Source: Lenzites betulinus (taxonomy: Eukaryota > Basidiomycota > Agaricomycetes > Polyporales > Polyporaceae). From it: 64,000 nt of DNA. The stretch lies in NCBI GenBank assembly GCA_022264855.1, contig JABYQU010000013.1, positions 558,001-622,000 of the forward strand, written 5' to 3'. The translations under genes and the position numbers were made by a program. Positions 22,294 to 34,024 of the stretch are shown piece by piece. A model generated the notes under the pieces. That model ran no database searches, was not told where the DNA came from, and worked only from the letters and a program-made list of their open reading frames with translations. The first letter of the stretch is position 1, and each line of letters starts with the position of its first letter.

Positions 22294-25200
22294 TTAGATG
22301 TTCTGGCATACTGTACACTTAAAGGTGATATGGTCCCGGAAGAGCGCCGCTGTAGGAGGCGGAGCGTCAGCAGAGCAGAAGCGGAAGGCGAGAACGTGGA
22401 CGTACGCAGGACGATGAGCGCAGCCAGGAAAGCAACGACGACGATGTAGACCAGCGAGTACTTGACCACCTGGGGGAAAGTCAATATGAGCGCGGTTCTA
22501 CCACCGATGCAGACGCAGCACTTACAATCCACCTCCTCTGGCGCTTCTGCTTGGTAGAGAAGAGCGGCGGGCGGATCTGCTTCGAGGGACGCAACCAGAC
22601 TTGATAGGCTGGTGAGCGACAGCAAGCGGCGAGGACCAAACGAACACTTACACATCATCGTCGAGTGCAGCTTGTCAACGAAGGGAATGAACATCGGCGG
22701 GGTCATCACGATCAACAGCAAATGTCCGAGCAAGAAGTCCGAAGTCCAGAGAGACATCTCCACGATCTTCACCACAAACTCACGCGCGGGCTGCGAGAAC
22801 GCGGACGAGCCGAGGCCACGCCCGTACCACTTGCCCGACCACCACGCCCTGTTCGTCTCGTCGTGCTTCAACTCGCGAGAGAGGAAGACCGAGATGAGGA
22901 TCTTCTGGATCGCGCGCTGGATCGCAATGATAGCGATGACACCGAGGACCGCGTGCGAGGCGTCCCAAAGTTCAAGGAACCACTGTACAACGCGTTAGTT
23001 CATCCACGACGCAGACGCAGAGATCATTGCACTTACGAAGAATTCGAAGAAAGCGACGAGACCGATGAGCGCAAGGAAATGAGCCAGCGCCGCCATGAAC
23101 GCCGGGAAGCGTGCCCAGGATTCAAGCATGGGGCCCAGGAAGAGCGACACGAAGAAGAGCGCGAGCAGGACGGTCGCGTTCCAGACCACGGGTCCGACGG
23201 CGATGACGGCGATACGGATGAGCGGGCTCGGGGGTTGCGCGCCTGTCCGATCAGGGAACGACTTCACGAACATGTACGCTACGACGAATATGATCGCGCC
23301 GCAGATGGGGAGGATGACCTCCGAGATGATGACGCTCCGCCACTTCGCGCGAGGCACATCGCCCGCAAGCTTCTCAGACGGGTGTCCGAGCTTCTTCTTC
23401 TTGTAACCAGTGATCATCGTCCGCGAGAGACGGCAGTATCCGTACCAGCTGCTCGCCTTCGTGCGCGAGTTGCCGCGGGACATCCAGCGCAGGAATTCGC
23501 GGTAGTCGATGACGAAGTCGGCGAACGAGAATTGATGCGGGTTGAAGACGAATGGCGCGATGCAGAGCGAGAGGACGGACACCCAGAAGTAGATGAGGAA
23601 GGGCGTCCAGATAGTCATGGTGGCGTATAGAAGCAAGAGGAGGTTTCGCATCCCCATGTAGATGCTGGGGCCGGCAAATCGAGAATAGAGGATGGTGAAA
23701 GATATACGAGTCGTCGCGAAGCCACGCCCGGTCGCAATGTACCGAGCACCACCGAAGGTCAAGTTACTCAGGATGGACTGCGAGTAGATCTGGGTGGAGA
23801 AGACTTCGAAGATGGGCGAAAGAGACAGGAAATGCTTCCCAAGACGAATGAGCGCCTTGCCAGTACCGCGTTCGAGCAGCTCTGATAGCAACGTGTCAGT
23901 GTCGTGTTGTCTTCGAACTCATAAACACGTACCTTGCATGAACAGCGGCAGGAAAGCAATGAAGAAGACCAGGAAGATGGAGATGATACAGTGCTTGATC
24001 CAGTCGAAGACCGGGATGAGGTTGTAGCAACCAGGTTGTCCGCCAAGCACGTTGCCCTTAGAATCAACCTTGCAGATGGATAGCTGCTTGTTGAGTGTGC
24101 CCAGATAGAGGACTGCAATCGCGTCAGCTAGACGTCGTTAACCCGCCTCTGAAACGGAAGAAAAACTCACGGGTGACCATGAACGTCTGAATCGAGTAGA
24201 TGACGAGGATGTTGTTGATGTGGAAACCGGGGTGGCCGTAGTAGAACGTGAGGAAGCGGTCGACGGGGAGCTGCGTGCCGAGGTAATAGTACTCCCGACT
24301 GAGCATCTGCTCACCCATACCCGTGCCCAGCTTCGTCTGGAAGTTCAAGATCGTGCCAAACCCGAGGTCACGACCCTTTCCGCACTGGTAGTACTCCGAG
24401 TGCTTGATGCGCCCACCACGGCTGATCGCGGTCATACCCGCAAAGATATCCTCGTTCAAGTGCAGGCCCTTCTGTGCCTTCGACACACCGCCACGCGTGG
24501 CCATGAAAGTCGCGTTCAGGAAATCCGGGTGACCGTAGTGCAGCTTGCCGCCGATCCACGCGAGTACACGCGGGGTGAGCGTACCGAACGTCTGCTCCTT
24601 GCCGGCGGCGATGTCACCGAGGATACCGATGTTCTCCGAGAAGATGTACTCGCGAGTGCCGACGATAGCGACCGGGAACTTGGAGAACTCCTTCTGGCCC
24701 CATTGCGCGTACGGGCTCTGGCTAGAGACGTTGTACTGCTCGAACTCGCCCAGGATGTTGCGGATCTTGATACACTCCTCGAGGTAGTTGTCCTGGTTCG
24801 CATCGATGAGCTGGAGGAACTCGCCACGGTAGAAGATAATCGCGTGGTTCTGGTTGTCCGACTTGCCGTCACCGAGGATAGGGTTGCCGGGGAGCTCTAC
24901 GCGGAACTTGGGCTTGCGCTTTCCGGTCTGCTCGTCGATCTCCGAGTGGCCGTCGATGAGTACCGAGAACAGACGCGGGTCGCCACCCTTCGGGGCCGGC
25001 TCTTCGTCTAGGTACGCAATCTGCAAGTCAGGGTACGCGCGGAGCAAGAACTCGGCGTTTTCCAGCTCTTCCTTGTTGAACTTCGCGTAACGCTGCATGG
25101 AGACCGTGAACTTGAACTTCCTGCGGGACATGCGTTCCAGTTCGCGCTCAAGCCTGTCGGTATTGCCGGCGAAGCGTTGCACGATCAGCGGGTTCTCGAC

Positions 25201-28200
25201 GCGGTAAAGCAGCTTGATAGCCTTGGAGTAGTTCATCATGCCGGAGACGGTACGGTACAGCGTCTGTGCGCGCAGAGAGGCCCAGATACGTGTGCGGAGA
25301 GTGTACTCGGGCGCAGCCGTCTTGAAACCGATGCAGTAGAACGGCAGGTCGTCAGTGCGTTTGTTGCTGGCCTTCTCGTTGGTGCTCTGGGTGCCATCGA
25401 ATGTCGCGGTCTCTGACTCTTCGGCAAGAATCTTGGTGTCCTTGACGAAGTTGTCCCACTCGATGGGATGCAGCTGCTTCAGGTACTCCAGTAGCGTGAC
25501 ACGGGTGTTCTGGTCTTCCTCCCTGATGATCTCGCGCAAGCTGAGCAGGATCTTCTCGGAGTAGTGCGGAACGAGAACAGTGAACGTGGGCATCGACTCC
25601 ACAGGAAGGGGCTCCGGGAGGGCGGTCGTCAAGGACGAGGCGAAGAACGAAATACGACGTTCGGCCTCCCCTCCAACGGGGAAGAAATCGCTCTCGTTGC
25701 CCGTGTTGTTGGTGAAGAACGGCGGAGCGCGAAGAGTGCGACGACCATCGGGACCGTCAACCTGATGGTAGAGGAGGCGCTGGACGTGATGAATCGACAG
25801 CAAGTGCTCACGATACATCGAAATGATGATGGCGTTCCACACTTGAGAGACAAGGACCTACGAATCATCAATATCTAACTCTCACTGACCTCAGAAGCAA
25901 TGTGTGCGTACCTTGGGCTTGTACTTCACCTCCATCTCAGATGTAGCGAGCAGCTTAGCGTAGATACGCTTCGGCATCCGGGTGTAGACCTCCTTCCACG
26001 GCGTCCAGATAGATAGGCCAAGGTAGAACGAGCGCGCAACACTGAACACGACGATCCAGATGATGTACCAGAGATAAGTGTCCAGGAAGAACAAGATCAA
26101 GTCCATGATATACATGATCGCCAACGCGAAGGGAACCTGGTTGCTGCAGAGCGCGGTGCCGAAGTACTTGTCGTTGCATCCCTGAACCTTCGTCCGTGCC
26201 ATGACAGCAATCGGGCTACTGAAAGACGACGTAAGGAAGAAGTACGACTCGACTAGCTTGCACCCGAAGATCAACATCCACAGAGATATGGAGGCAATCC
26301 GGGCGGTCCTGCCGAGGTTGGGGTACGACGCCGTGAACGTCTGCGAGGCCATATACTTGCGTGACTTGCCACGGACACGATCGCCAAACATACGACCGGA
26401 GGGGATGATGCTGAATGCGACGGTGACAACGACCGAGATGAAGAATTGGGCGATACCGATGATGAGCGGAATGTTGCCTTGGTCCGTCCGGTCGTCGACA
26501 AGAGCAATGTAGAAAGTGGGACCTCCCGTGAGCGCGAGGACGACGAGCAGGAAAACAAGACGAGTGGTGAGGTGACCAGCGTTATGCCAGCTAGTAGGAA
26601 TGTACGAGAACTCCGCGATAGTAGCAGCAATCATGATGAGCGTCGCGACAGCGCCTCCAAGAGCAGTAGCAGACCACGTCATGGGTGCGGATGGGCTCGC
26701 CTTATTCTTGGGTGCATAGACCTTCGGCGAGTTGAAAGCGGTGTAGAACCAGTAGAACGCGATATGGATGATCCAGATCCGGTTGAAGTTGACCAATAGA
26801 TGGGCCCGGGACCGCTTCTCGAAGAACGTCTTGAAGAAGACGCGATTCCAGACGATACGGCCGAACTTGGTGAACCTCTGCGCTGGAGGCACGTCGATGA
26901 GGCGTGTCTGGGATAGACAGTTAGCTTCACGAATCATGAATCAACTCAATAGATGGAGCTTACGTTGTCTTGGAGGACGATCTTGGCGATACCCTCGGGA
27001 TACCAGAAGAGTTGGTTGATGTCATCGTAGCCAATGATTTGGTCATGATCCTTCTCGCGGCGCACGAACTTTCCGTCAACAACCTCGTAGCCCTGGTCGC
27101 GCATGAAGCGGTACAGCGGCTTGATGACGGTCTCGAGGTACAGCCCCTCAGGGACCGGGTCGATCCTATTCTGGCATTCAGGACTCCGGTAGTAGTCGTC
27201 AGCGCACTTGAAGATGAAGCAGAGACATTCAGGAGTGAATCGAACGTTGCCCGCTTCGCCCCAGCAAAGCAAGTAAAGCGCGACCTGACGCAGGCGGTCA
27301 TACTGGCTCATGTTGTTCATCGCGTTCCGCCACCGATTGAGGGCGCTGTCAAGCGACTTCGTGCTGGCAGTCTTCGGGTTGCCCTTGACACTACGTAGAC
27401 GTTGCAGACCGGGGTTCTGTGACTGACCGACGGCATCGTCCAGATTGAGCTGCGCGGCAAAGTACCACTTGCGGTAGTTCGCATGCTGGCCACCGATGTA
27501 GTCGGCGTGAACCGTCAGAAGGGCTTGGTTGGGGGTCATGCGAGAGGCCCTCGAGTCCAGGATGGTCATAAGGAAGTCGAACTGGAACCATACACGTCAG
27601 CCAGCGCACTCAGCCAGAGAATGGGAAGGGCGTACCATGTTCCGCATCGAGTCCTTCTGAAACCCGAACTTCTGGGCGAGGTCAAGGAAGATGTCCTCTA
27701 TCTCCTCAGTAGACATGGGTATCTGACGGTCCGCCGACCATGCAGGGTATTGATCGCTGGACCCGGGGATGTCAGCGAAGGGGTTGTGGGGTGCAATGCT
27801 TGTCCCGGTGCTCATGTGCGACTCGACCGAGGCACTGTAGTGCCGGTTGTACTCCGGGAAGGAGGCCTCATCACCGGCTGGAGCAGTATAGGTTAGTATG
27901 GGTACATGCTCGGAGGGTTCAGCGGACGACCGGCCGGACGAGCCAGCAGAGTAAGGGTAGGCAGCGACGTCGTCTGTCGACGAGCCGTCGTGCTGGTAAG
28001 AGGAGTACATGGTGAAGGATGGTCGGGCTGCGGCATGTTCTATATGTAACGGCGCCGCGCAGGGCAGGGCGGTGTCTCACGCGAAGGGATTGGACATGCC
28101 CCCATCGGGTGATGAATCGGAGAAGGCAGCATCCGGTGCATCGCTTACGGGCAGGGCGGCGTAAGAGCACTCACACTGAGGGGTGTAGGAGCCATCGTAA

Positions 28201-28346
28201 AAGCCAGACGAGGCGAGGGGGACGCTGCTTGCATTGCGGCTGGTATACGAGTCTGCGTCGGAGTCGTTTGAGTACTGACGGGCGTATTGAGTTTGGTTAG
28301 AAAATGGATTCATTGGCGGCTGATTTTGGCCTGGGCGGGCGGCCAT
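22294..28346 (-). CDS. FKS1: 1,3-beta-glucan synthase catalytic subunit
   Basis: An integral plasma-membrane enzyme that makes cell-wall 1,3-beta-glucan from UDP-glucose and is the target of echinocandins. The likely start is [20 protein letters not shown] (28346). A disordered Ser/Asp/Tyr-rich N-terminus precedes the FKS1 first domain ([60 protein letters not shown]). A first membrane block follows (26900-25910), then the long central catalytic region in one exon (25842-24170; [24 protein letters not shown] segment, [24 protein letters not shown] segment, [20 protein letters not shown]) and the second membrane block to the C-terminus. The last exon is reached through a TGCTGACG/CTACAG intron and ends [14 protein letters not shown], stop at 22296-22294. 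About ten introns. Length matches the family (about 1,750 residues). Residues at echinocandin hot spots 1 (26239-26213) and 2 (24005-23982) differ from yeast Fks1. Confidence 0.95.
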
Positions 28347-29491
28347 TGGAGGCGAAGAAGCGACCGCAGTCGAGGGTGCAGCCGGCGGTCAGGGTTGCGA
28401 AAGACAGGAGGGAGCAAAGGAGTGAAACGACCGACAACAGCTGGCGTTGGGTCTGGAGGGAGAAGGACGAAGAGGAGGAGATGGTGGGTAGACGGTAGAC
28501 AGTGACGGGGGCCTTGTTTGTACCCAACAACCGGTTGCGTGGGAAGTTCGAAGCCGTTGCCGCCGACGCCTGCCCCATTTGATATTTTCCCCCGATAGCC
28601 TTGTCGCTTCTAGGCAACTTCTAGGCTATCTCCGCATTTTCTGCCCTCAACCTTTACCATCGCATTATTTTCTGCGTCCGCCAAGACCGCGCGCGCTCTC
28701 GCCCGTGCACACTGCATCCTCCGCCTCCGCCTCCCACACTGCTCCCCCGTCCACGACCGGACAGCCCGACGGGCTCAGTCGTCAACGGGCAGCTGCAGAC
28801 CATCTGTCATAACCAACGTCCATCCGCTTCCAAGTGACCGCAGACGCGTGGAATCCGTCCTCCTGGCACCCTCTCTGCCGATCCACTCGCTGCATCAGCG
28901 TATCATTGGGGCATCATCGCGCTCAGCAGTTTTGAAGTGTACATCACTCCGTCAGCATCGTTGCCGTTGGCGAACACCGTCACGTACAACTCATCCAGTT
29001 GGCTTACCTCTGCACTGGGAATCTGTTCAAAAGCCGGTGCAGGCGAGCATATGTTCGCGGACCGCGCCTATTTAGTGCCGCGAGCAACCCGTTCACTTCC
29101 CCCCGCCCCGTCCCTTCGAAACGCGAGCAACACGAAGCGCGTGATCCATATGATAGCTCTATGATGTAGCGTAGATGCAACGGTACATGTGGATGTGGTC
29201 GTATTATGAATTGTTTTAGTACACCGAGAGACGTTGCCACGACATACGACGTCACGATGGGAGATGTGTATTACAAGACCAGTGTGGATTAGGGTACCGG
29301 GCAGCGGCTGTGTGAGGTACCGGGTGGTTCACGGGCAGGCGATGATGCAGTTCCTAAAATGCAATACGGAGGTTGAGCGGAGGATACTCTTGACTATTTT
29401 GAAGCGGCTGAACACCGCTGGCCGAAGGTCTCACTTGCCAGATGCACTAGACTCGAGAGAGCCATAGCCCCGCAGGAGCACAGCAGCGCAG
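28347..29491. other. Spacer upstream of FKS1
   Basis: 1.1 kb between the FKS1 start (-) and the PTC7 stop (-); should hold the FKS1 promoter. No gene recognised. A C/T- and CGC-rich patch lies at 28660-28760. Confidence 0.45.
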
Positions 29492-31085
29492 CTACGCCTC
29501 CTGGACTATCGTAACGAGTACTGTGACGCTGTAGGTCGGGTCAACCAAAGATCAGTCGGAAGATGTCAAAGTCAACTCACTCGTCTACTTTCTGCTCGGT
29601 AATATTCGTAAGCACGTACTGCATCGCGCATGGAGAAGGAACTGAACACTCACTCCGCCACGGAAATACATTCCTTCCCGAGCAGCGGCGCGCTCAAACG
29701 GGCTGACGCGCTTGCGGTTGAACATGCATGTGCGCGCATACTCAACGATGCGCTCCGCCATGTCCTGTGCCTCCTGGTCTTCCACCGGCTGCTGAGATTC
29801 TTGTTCGCCCGTTACCGTGAGGGTCCGCCGCGTCATCTGAGATTGTCGCGCAACCATCGAGCAGATAGTGACCATCTCCGCGGGGAACACATTGTCCGAT
29901 AATCCGTCAGTCTGAGAGCAAGAATCAGCTCTTGTGGCCTCGGGGATGGCAGGGGAATGCAAAGCGGTTGCGGACGAACGTATGCAATGAGTATATCTCC
30001 GTGTCGTAGCTTCATCTCGCAAAGATCTGCGTCGCTCGGATGATCGACGCATGCCCTGGAGAAGCGCTTTTCCGAAGTGGGTAGCTTCGATAGTTGCCTG
30101 TAGATACGAAGTTTAATGGTGGAATGAGCGTCAACCGCCCGTGTACGAACTTTGGGCAATTGAAGAAGTGTGTTTGTGATCGCTGCGTGTAGATCACTGA
30201 GGAAGCTCGGATCACTAAGAACCCGCTATCTCCTAAACTGTTGTGTGCGCGACGTGAGCATTCGTAACATTAGCGAGCTAAAGAGAGCATACGCACTTCG
30301 CGGCTCGTAACACCCCATTCGATGAATTGAGCGTGAGCACACAAGCGGTACTCGAACCTGTTGAGGTGTGTGCAATGATGAGGAGCTATACAAAGTGGCC
30401 TCCGTCAATGCCCACCTGCAAGAACATTGCGCTCTCTCAGTACGCCGCCATACGCCGACTCGAGGCATTCTAATGGTGTGAGCTCCCAACCCTCGACTTG
30501 CTCTCGCTCTTCATACTCCTGAGTCGGGTCGACTTCCGGTTCTCCCGGCCATGCTGCCTTGGAATATCGGTGTGCATGGTACATTAACGCCTGCGAGAAC
30601 AGCGACGGGTCCACGCCTGACTCGACCCAGCCCCCGACGCCGTCCGCGACGCCCAGCGACACGCCCTGCAACAGTGGAGGAATGCGCGTGAGACAGGACA
30701 TGAGATGCGCCAATCACACTTAGGCAACTCACTGATTTCTCGCGCATCTACGACCCCTCGCTCAGCATATCGTTGTACTCGCAAGACGTCGCAAAGCACT
30801 CACGTCTTGAATGTAGAAGAAATCCTCCCCGATGTCCGTCCCTGCAGGCCCGTTCGGTCGCGAGAGCATTTTGTCTCGCCACCGTCCTATCGCGGTGTCC
30901 GGGGAGAACGGGCTTGTCTTTACGCGCGGCTCTCGTGGGTCATGAGGCTTCCCCGCCCAGCTCGCGCCGACGTGAAAGCGATATGGGCGCGGGAAGGTTG
31001 AGTAGTTGTGAATATGCTTGAATTGTTTTGAGGACGACGCGCGAGCGGCGCTCTTGACCAAGGGGGCTGCAGTGGACGCGTTCAT
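29492..31085 (-). CDS. PTC7: Mitochondrial PP2C-family phosphatase, PTC7-like
   Basis: A metal-dependent Ser/Thr phosphatase; yeast Ptc7 acts in mitochondria on coenzyme Q biosynthesis. The ATG at 31085 gives MNASTAAPLVKSAARASSSK, an Ala/Ser/Lys-rich start that looks like a mitochondrial presequence. Then come DIGEDFFYIQ, the PP2C metal site GVSLGVADGVGGWVESGVDP, the NLGDSG-type region, SSSVIYTQRSQTHFFNCPKQ, LRHGDILIAY, TDGLSDNVFPAEM and ARTCMFNRKRVSPFERAARE-like residues followed by YFRGGK. Two short terminal exons complete GGKVDDVTVLVTIVQEA; the stop is at 29494-29492. Several introns of 50-70 bases. Start lies 342 bp from the divergent GAA1 start. Confidence 0.88.
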
Positions 31086-31427
31086 TGACAACAAAGACCC
31101 GGTTTTTTGTAAGCGCGAAGATGATAGTCAATTGCCTAAGAAAGCGCTGGTGCTAAACACAGGTTTGCGGACGGCAAGGACAAGAAGGTGCAGGATTGGG
31201 AGTGGAGCGGACGAGGTGTTGTCAGAGCCTCAAATGAGTGAATAGTATTAATGTATAGGCGCTCCGGAAATGTCGGAGTGATCGAAAGTCGTACCGCTGC
31301 GTTACGCGTAAGTCGCGGGATGGCTATACTTGCTGCTACCACAACCTCTCCAGTTGCCGCGAATACAGATAGCTCACGTCTGTGCTGAACTTTACATGAC
31401 TTGAGCATACCGCAAGACTCTTTAGCG
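31086..31427. promoter_or_regulatory. Shared divergent promoter of PTC7 and GAA1
   Basis: 342 bases between two start codons that point away from each other. Both promoters must overlap here or lie in the neighbouring leaders. No clear TATA box; the arrangement is what the sequence shows, co-regulation is inference. Confidence 0.5.
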
Positions 31428-33877
31428 ATGGATAAAGTCAGGAATGGCCTACGTACACTGAAGGAGAAGCTTAGAGGCCAGGGAAACCCTACCGTTGCCA
31501 AAATTCGACGACAACGTGCCCTACGAGAACGGGTATGGAAAGGTCTACCGTACATAAGGTTAGCCAAACAAGTTATATGTGTGCGATTTGCTCATTTGTG
31601 CGTAGACTACTGCTCTTCATCGTTGGATACCTCTGGCTACTCGTGATACCTTCCTCTCAGCTTGGCCAAGGGACCTACATAGATGAGAACGCCCTGCAGC
31701 CCGGGCAGGTATGTCATAAACATGTGGTCCGTTATTTAGAGTGCAGCGGTTGATATAAGAACACAAGGTCAACACATATTGGAGCTGGGGAGATGTACAC
31801 CGTGCGGACAGAGTTCTTGCCGACCTGGAACAACTGCGCGAGCGAACCGCTGGCAGTGACGAGTAAGAAACCTACTCGCCATGCTGGTGTGCTATGCTCA
31901 TAGCAAATCACCCAGGATTGCACGATACGCTGTGGCTGAATTCGAGAAGTATGGAATCCCTGCACGAACACAGCAGTACTCGTTCGACACGGTCGCAGGA
32001 GTAAGTACTCGGTGACCGAACATCATTCCATGAGCTCACGACTGCACGTGCAGAATATCAGCGGCACGAATGCTTATGCCGTGCTTCAATCACCTCGCGC
32101 TTCAGGGACTGAAGCCATCGTCATCAGTGCTTCGTGGCTGAGCAGGACCGGTGAAGGTGACGGAACTCTCAACATGAGGGGCGTTTCCACTGTCATTGCG
32201 TTGGCCAGCTATCTCAAGAGTGAGCCACTATATTCCGCTGCTAGCGCAATGTGTTCATCAGCCCTTCGTAGAGTCTTCCCTGTGGGCGAAGGATTTGGTG
32301 TTCGTTATAAGCGACGGCTACCTGGACGGTATGCAAGCTTGGATCACCACGTACCATGGGGAAACCCAGCCCAGTGAGTAGTGAACTTAAATGTTCCTAG
32401 GTTAATTAATTGACGTTCCTTGTAGACCTCAAGGCAGAGCCTCTTAGTCTCCAATCCGGTGTGATATGGACGGCTTTAAATGTCGATTACCCTGGGCATT
32501 CCTTCTCTCACCTGGGTCTCTTCTTCGGTATGCATCATTCAGCCACGTTTCATGGACGATAGGCTCAGTCTTTGCAGAGGGGCTCAACGGGAGGTTACCC
32601 AACCAGGACCTCATGAACGCCGTGTCGTTGATCTCGCGCTGGACCGTTGGCGTTCCCGTCGTAGTGTACGACCACATCGATCCACGGGATGACCAAAATC
32701 AACCAGCCTTGCTCCCTGCATGGATGCCAGATGTGGTGAAGGGCAATAAGGACGTACAAGAATACGCAGCACGGGCTAGGAACATCCGGCGACACTTGAA
32801 CTATCAGGCCCGGGGAGCGGCGAGTGGCGTCCACGGGCTTTTCCATCAGTAAGTGCACAACGTACCGGTACGGGCAAGTTCTTCTGCTGAGAGGCTTTCA
32901 GGTTCCGTATAGACGCATTCACCATGTTTGCCGTTCCTGCCGACGGTCCCCACGGGTTTCACGCCATTGGAAAGTAAGAGCACTTCAGTTTGTCCATCCA
33001 CGGTGCACAAAGTCATAACCTATCTATAGGGTCCTCGAGTCTTCCTTGCGAACATGCAACAACCTGCTCGAGCGTCTGCACGCCTCATTCTTTTTCTACC
33101 TTTTTGTCGCGCCAGGCACCTTCATGAAGATCGGCAGCTACTTACCGAGCGCTATCCTAGTGGGCACCGCTATGCTTTTCACTGGACTTGGAGTGTGGGT
33201 CAACGCCGGATGGACGCACTCCCCAGTGATCGACGGAAAGGGCGAGAAGGTGGCATCACATCGGGATGGCAAGGCATGGCAAAGACGACATAGGCCTGTC
33301 TTGCAGGCGGTAGTAATCATGGCAGCAACACACTTCCTCGGTGGTTTGCTGTTCCTACTAGTCAGTAGCTCGTGGTATGCTGCCAACCCGCAGGTATGTC
33401 CCCCACTAAGCGCCACAACTGGGAGCCTGTGCGTATTGATGCATGCTGTAGGTCAACGGCCCTATACTGTACCTGCTTTTTACGGCAGCCCCCTTCATCG
33501 TTCAAGCAGTCCCGCCAGCGCCCCCCACGCACGCATCCATAGCATCCGTTCTCAAAGCTTTCAACCTCTGCTTCGCATCTGCTCTCATATCAATCACTTC
33601 CGTGCTCAACTTCTCCCTCGCCGCCACCCTTGCCGTCTTCCTCGGTCTTCCCCTTTCATCGGCAGCGCCCTCACGCACCTCTTCATCAACGACACGTCTA
33701 GCGATATACCATGCATACAGCGCGCTGGCGTTGGGCTGGCTCGTTCTATGTCCAGAAGAAACGCGGAACGCGGTCTGGAACTGGGACGTGCTGCGCGTAT
33801 GGTTCGCGCCGTTCGTATGTATCGTGTACGTCCCGCTCGTGCTGCAGGCAGGGCTTGTGGGCCTCCTATCGGTGTGA
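31428..33877 (+). CDS. GAA1: GPI transamidase complex subunit GAA1
   Basis: Part of the endoplasmic-reticulum complex that attaches GPI anchors to proteins. The ATG at 31428 starts MDKVRNGLRTLKEKLRGQGN, cytosolic, followed by the first membrane helix LLLFIVGYLWLLVIPSSQLG and the typical ENALQPGQ. Luminal segments: VNTYWSWGDVHRADRVLADL, AVAEFEKYGIPARTQQYSF, NISGTNAYAVLQSPRASGTE, MRGVSTVIALASYLK, DLVFVISDGYLDGMQAW, LQSGVIWTALNVDYPGHSFS, GLNGRLPNQDLMN and VHGLFHQ. After FRIDAFTMFAVPADGPHGFH a run of C-terminal helices begins (ASFFFYLFVAPGTFMKIGSY; LQAVVIMAATHFLGGLLFLL; ILYLLFTAAPFIVQAVPPAP; SVLNFSLAATLAVFLGLPLS). It ends at 33877. About eleven short introns. Family membership is clear; the luminal zinc-peptidase-like fold is known for the family. 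Confidence 0.93.
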
Positions 33878-34024
33878 CACGCGCGGCAGAGGGTAATACG
33901 TGTAAATATATAGTAGCGAACTGTGTGGTCCCTATAATACAGTCGTTGTACAGGGGACATGGGCATGAGCAGCAAAGCGATATTATAGCAAATGAGACGT
34001 GAGCATTGCGGGTATATGAGCACT

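Noticed and set aside
22665..23630. 321-codon Arg/Asp/Glu-rich frame opposite FKS1
   Set aside because: Antisense shadow of FKS1 membrane exons; composition mirrors Leu/Ile/Val codons on the other strand.
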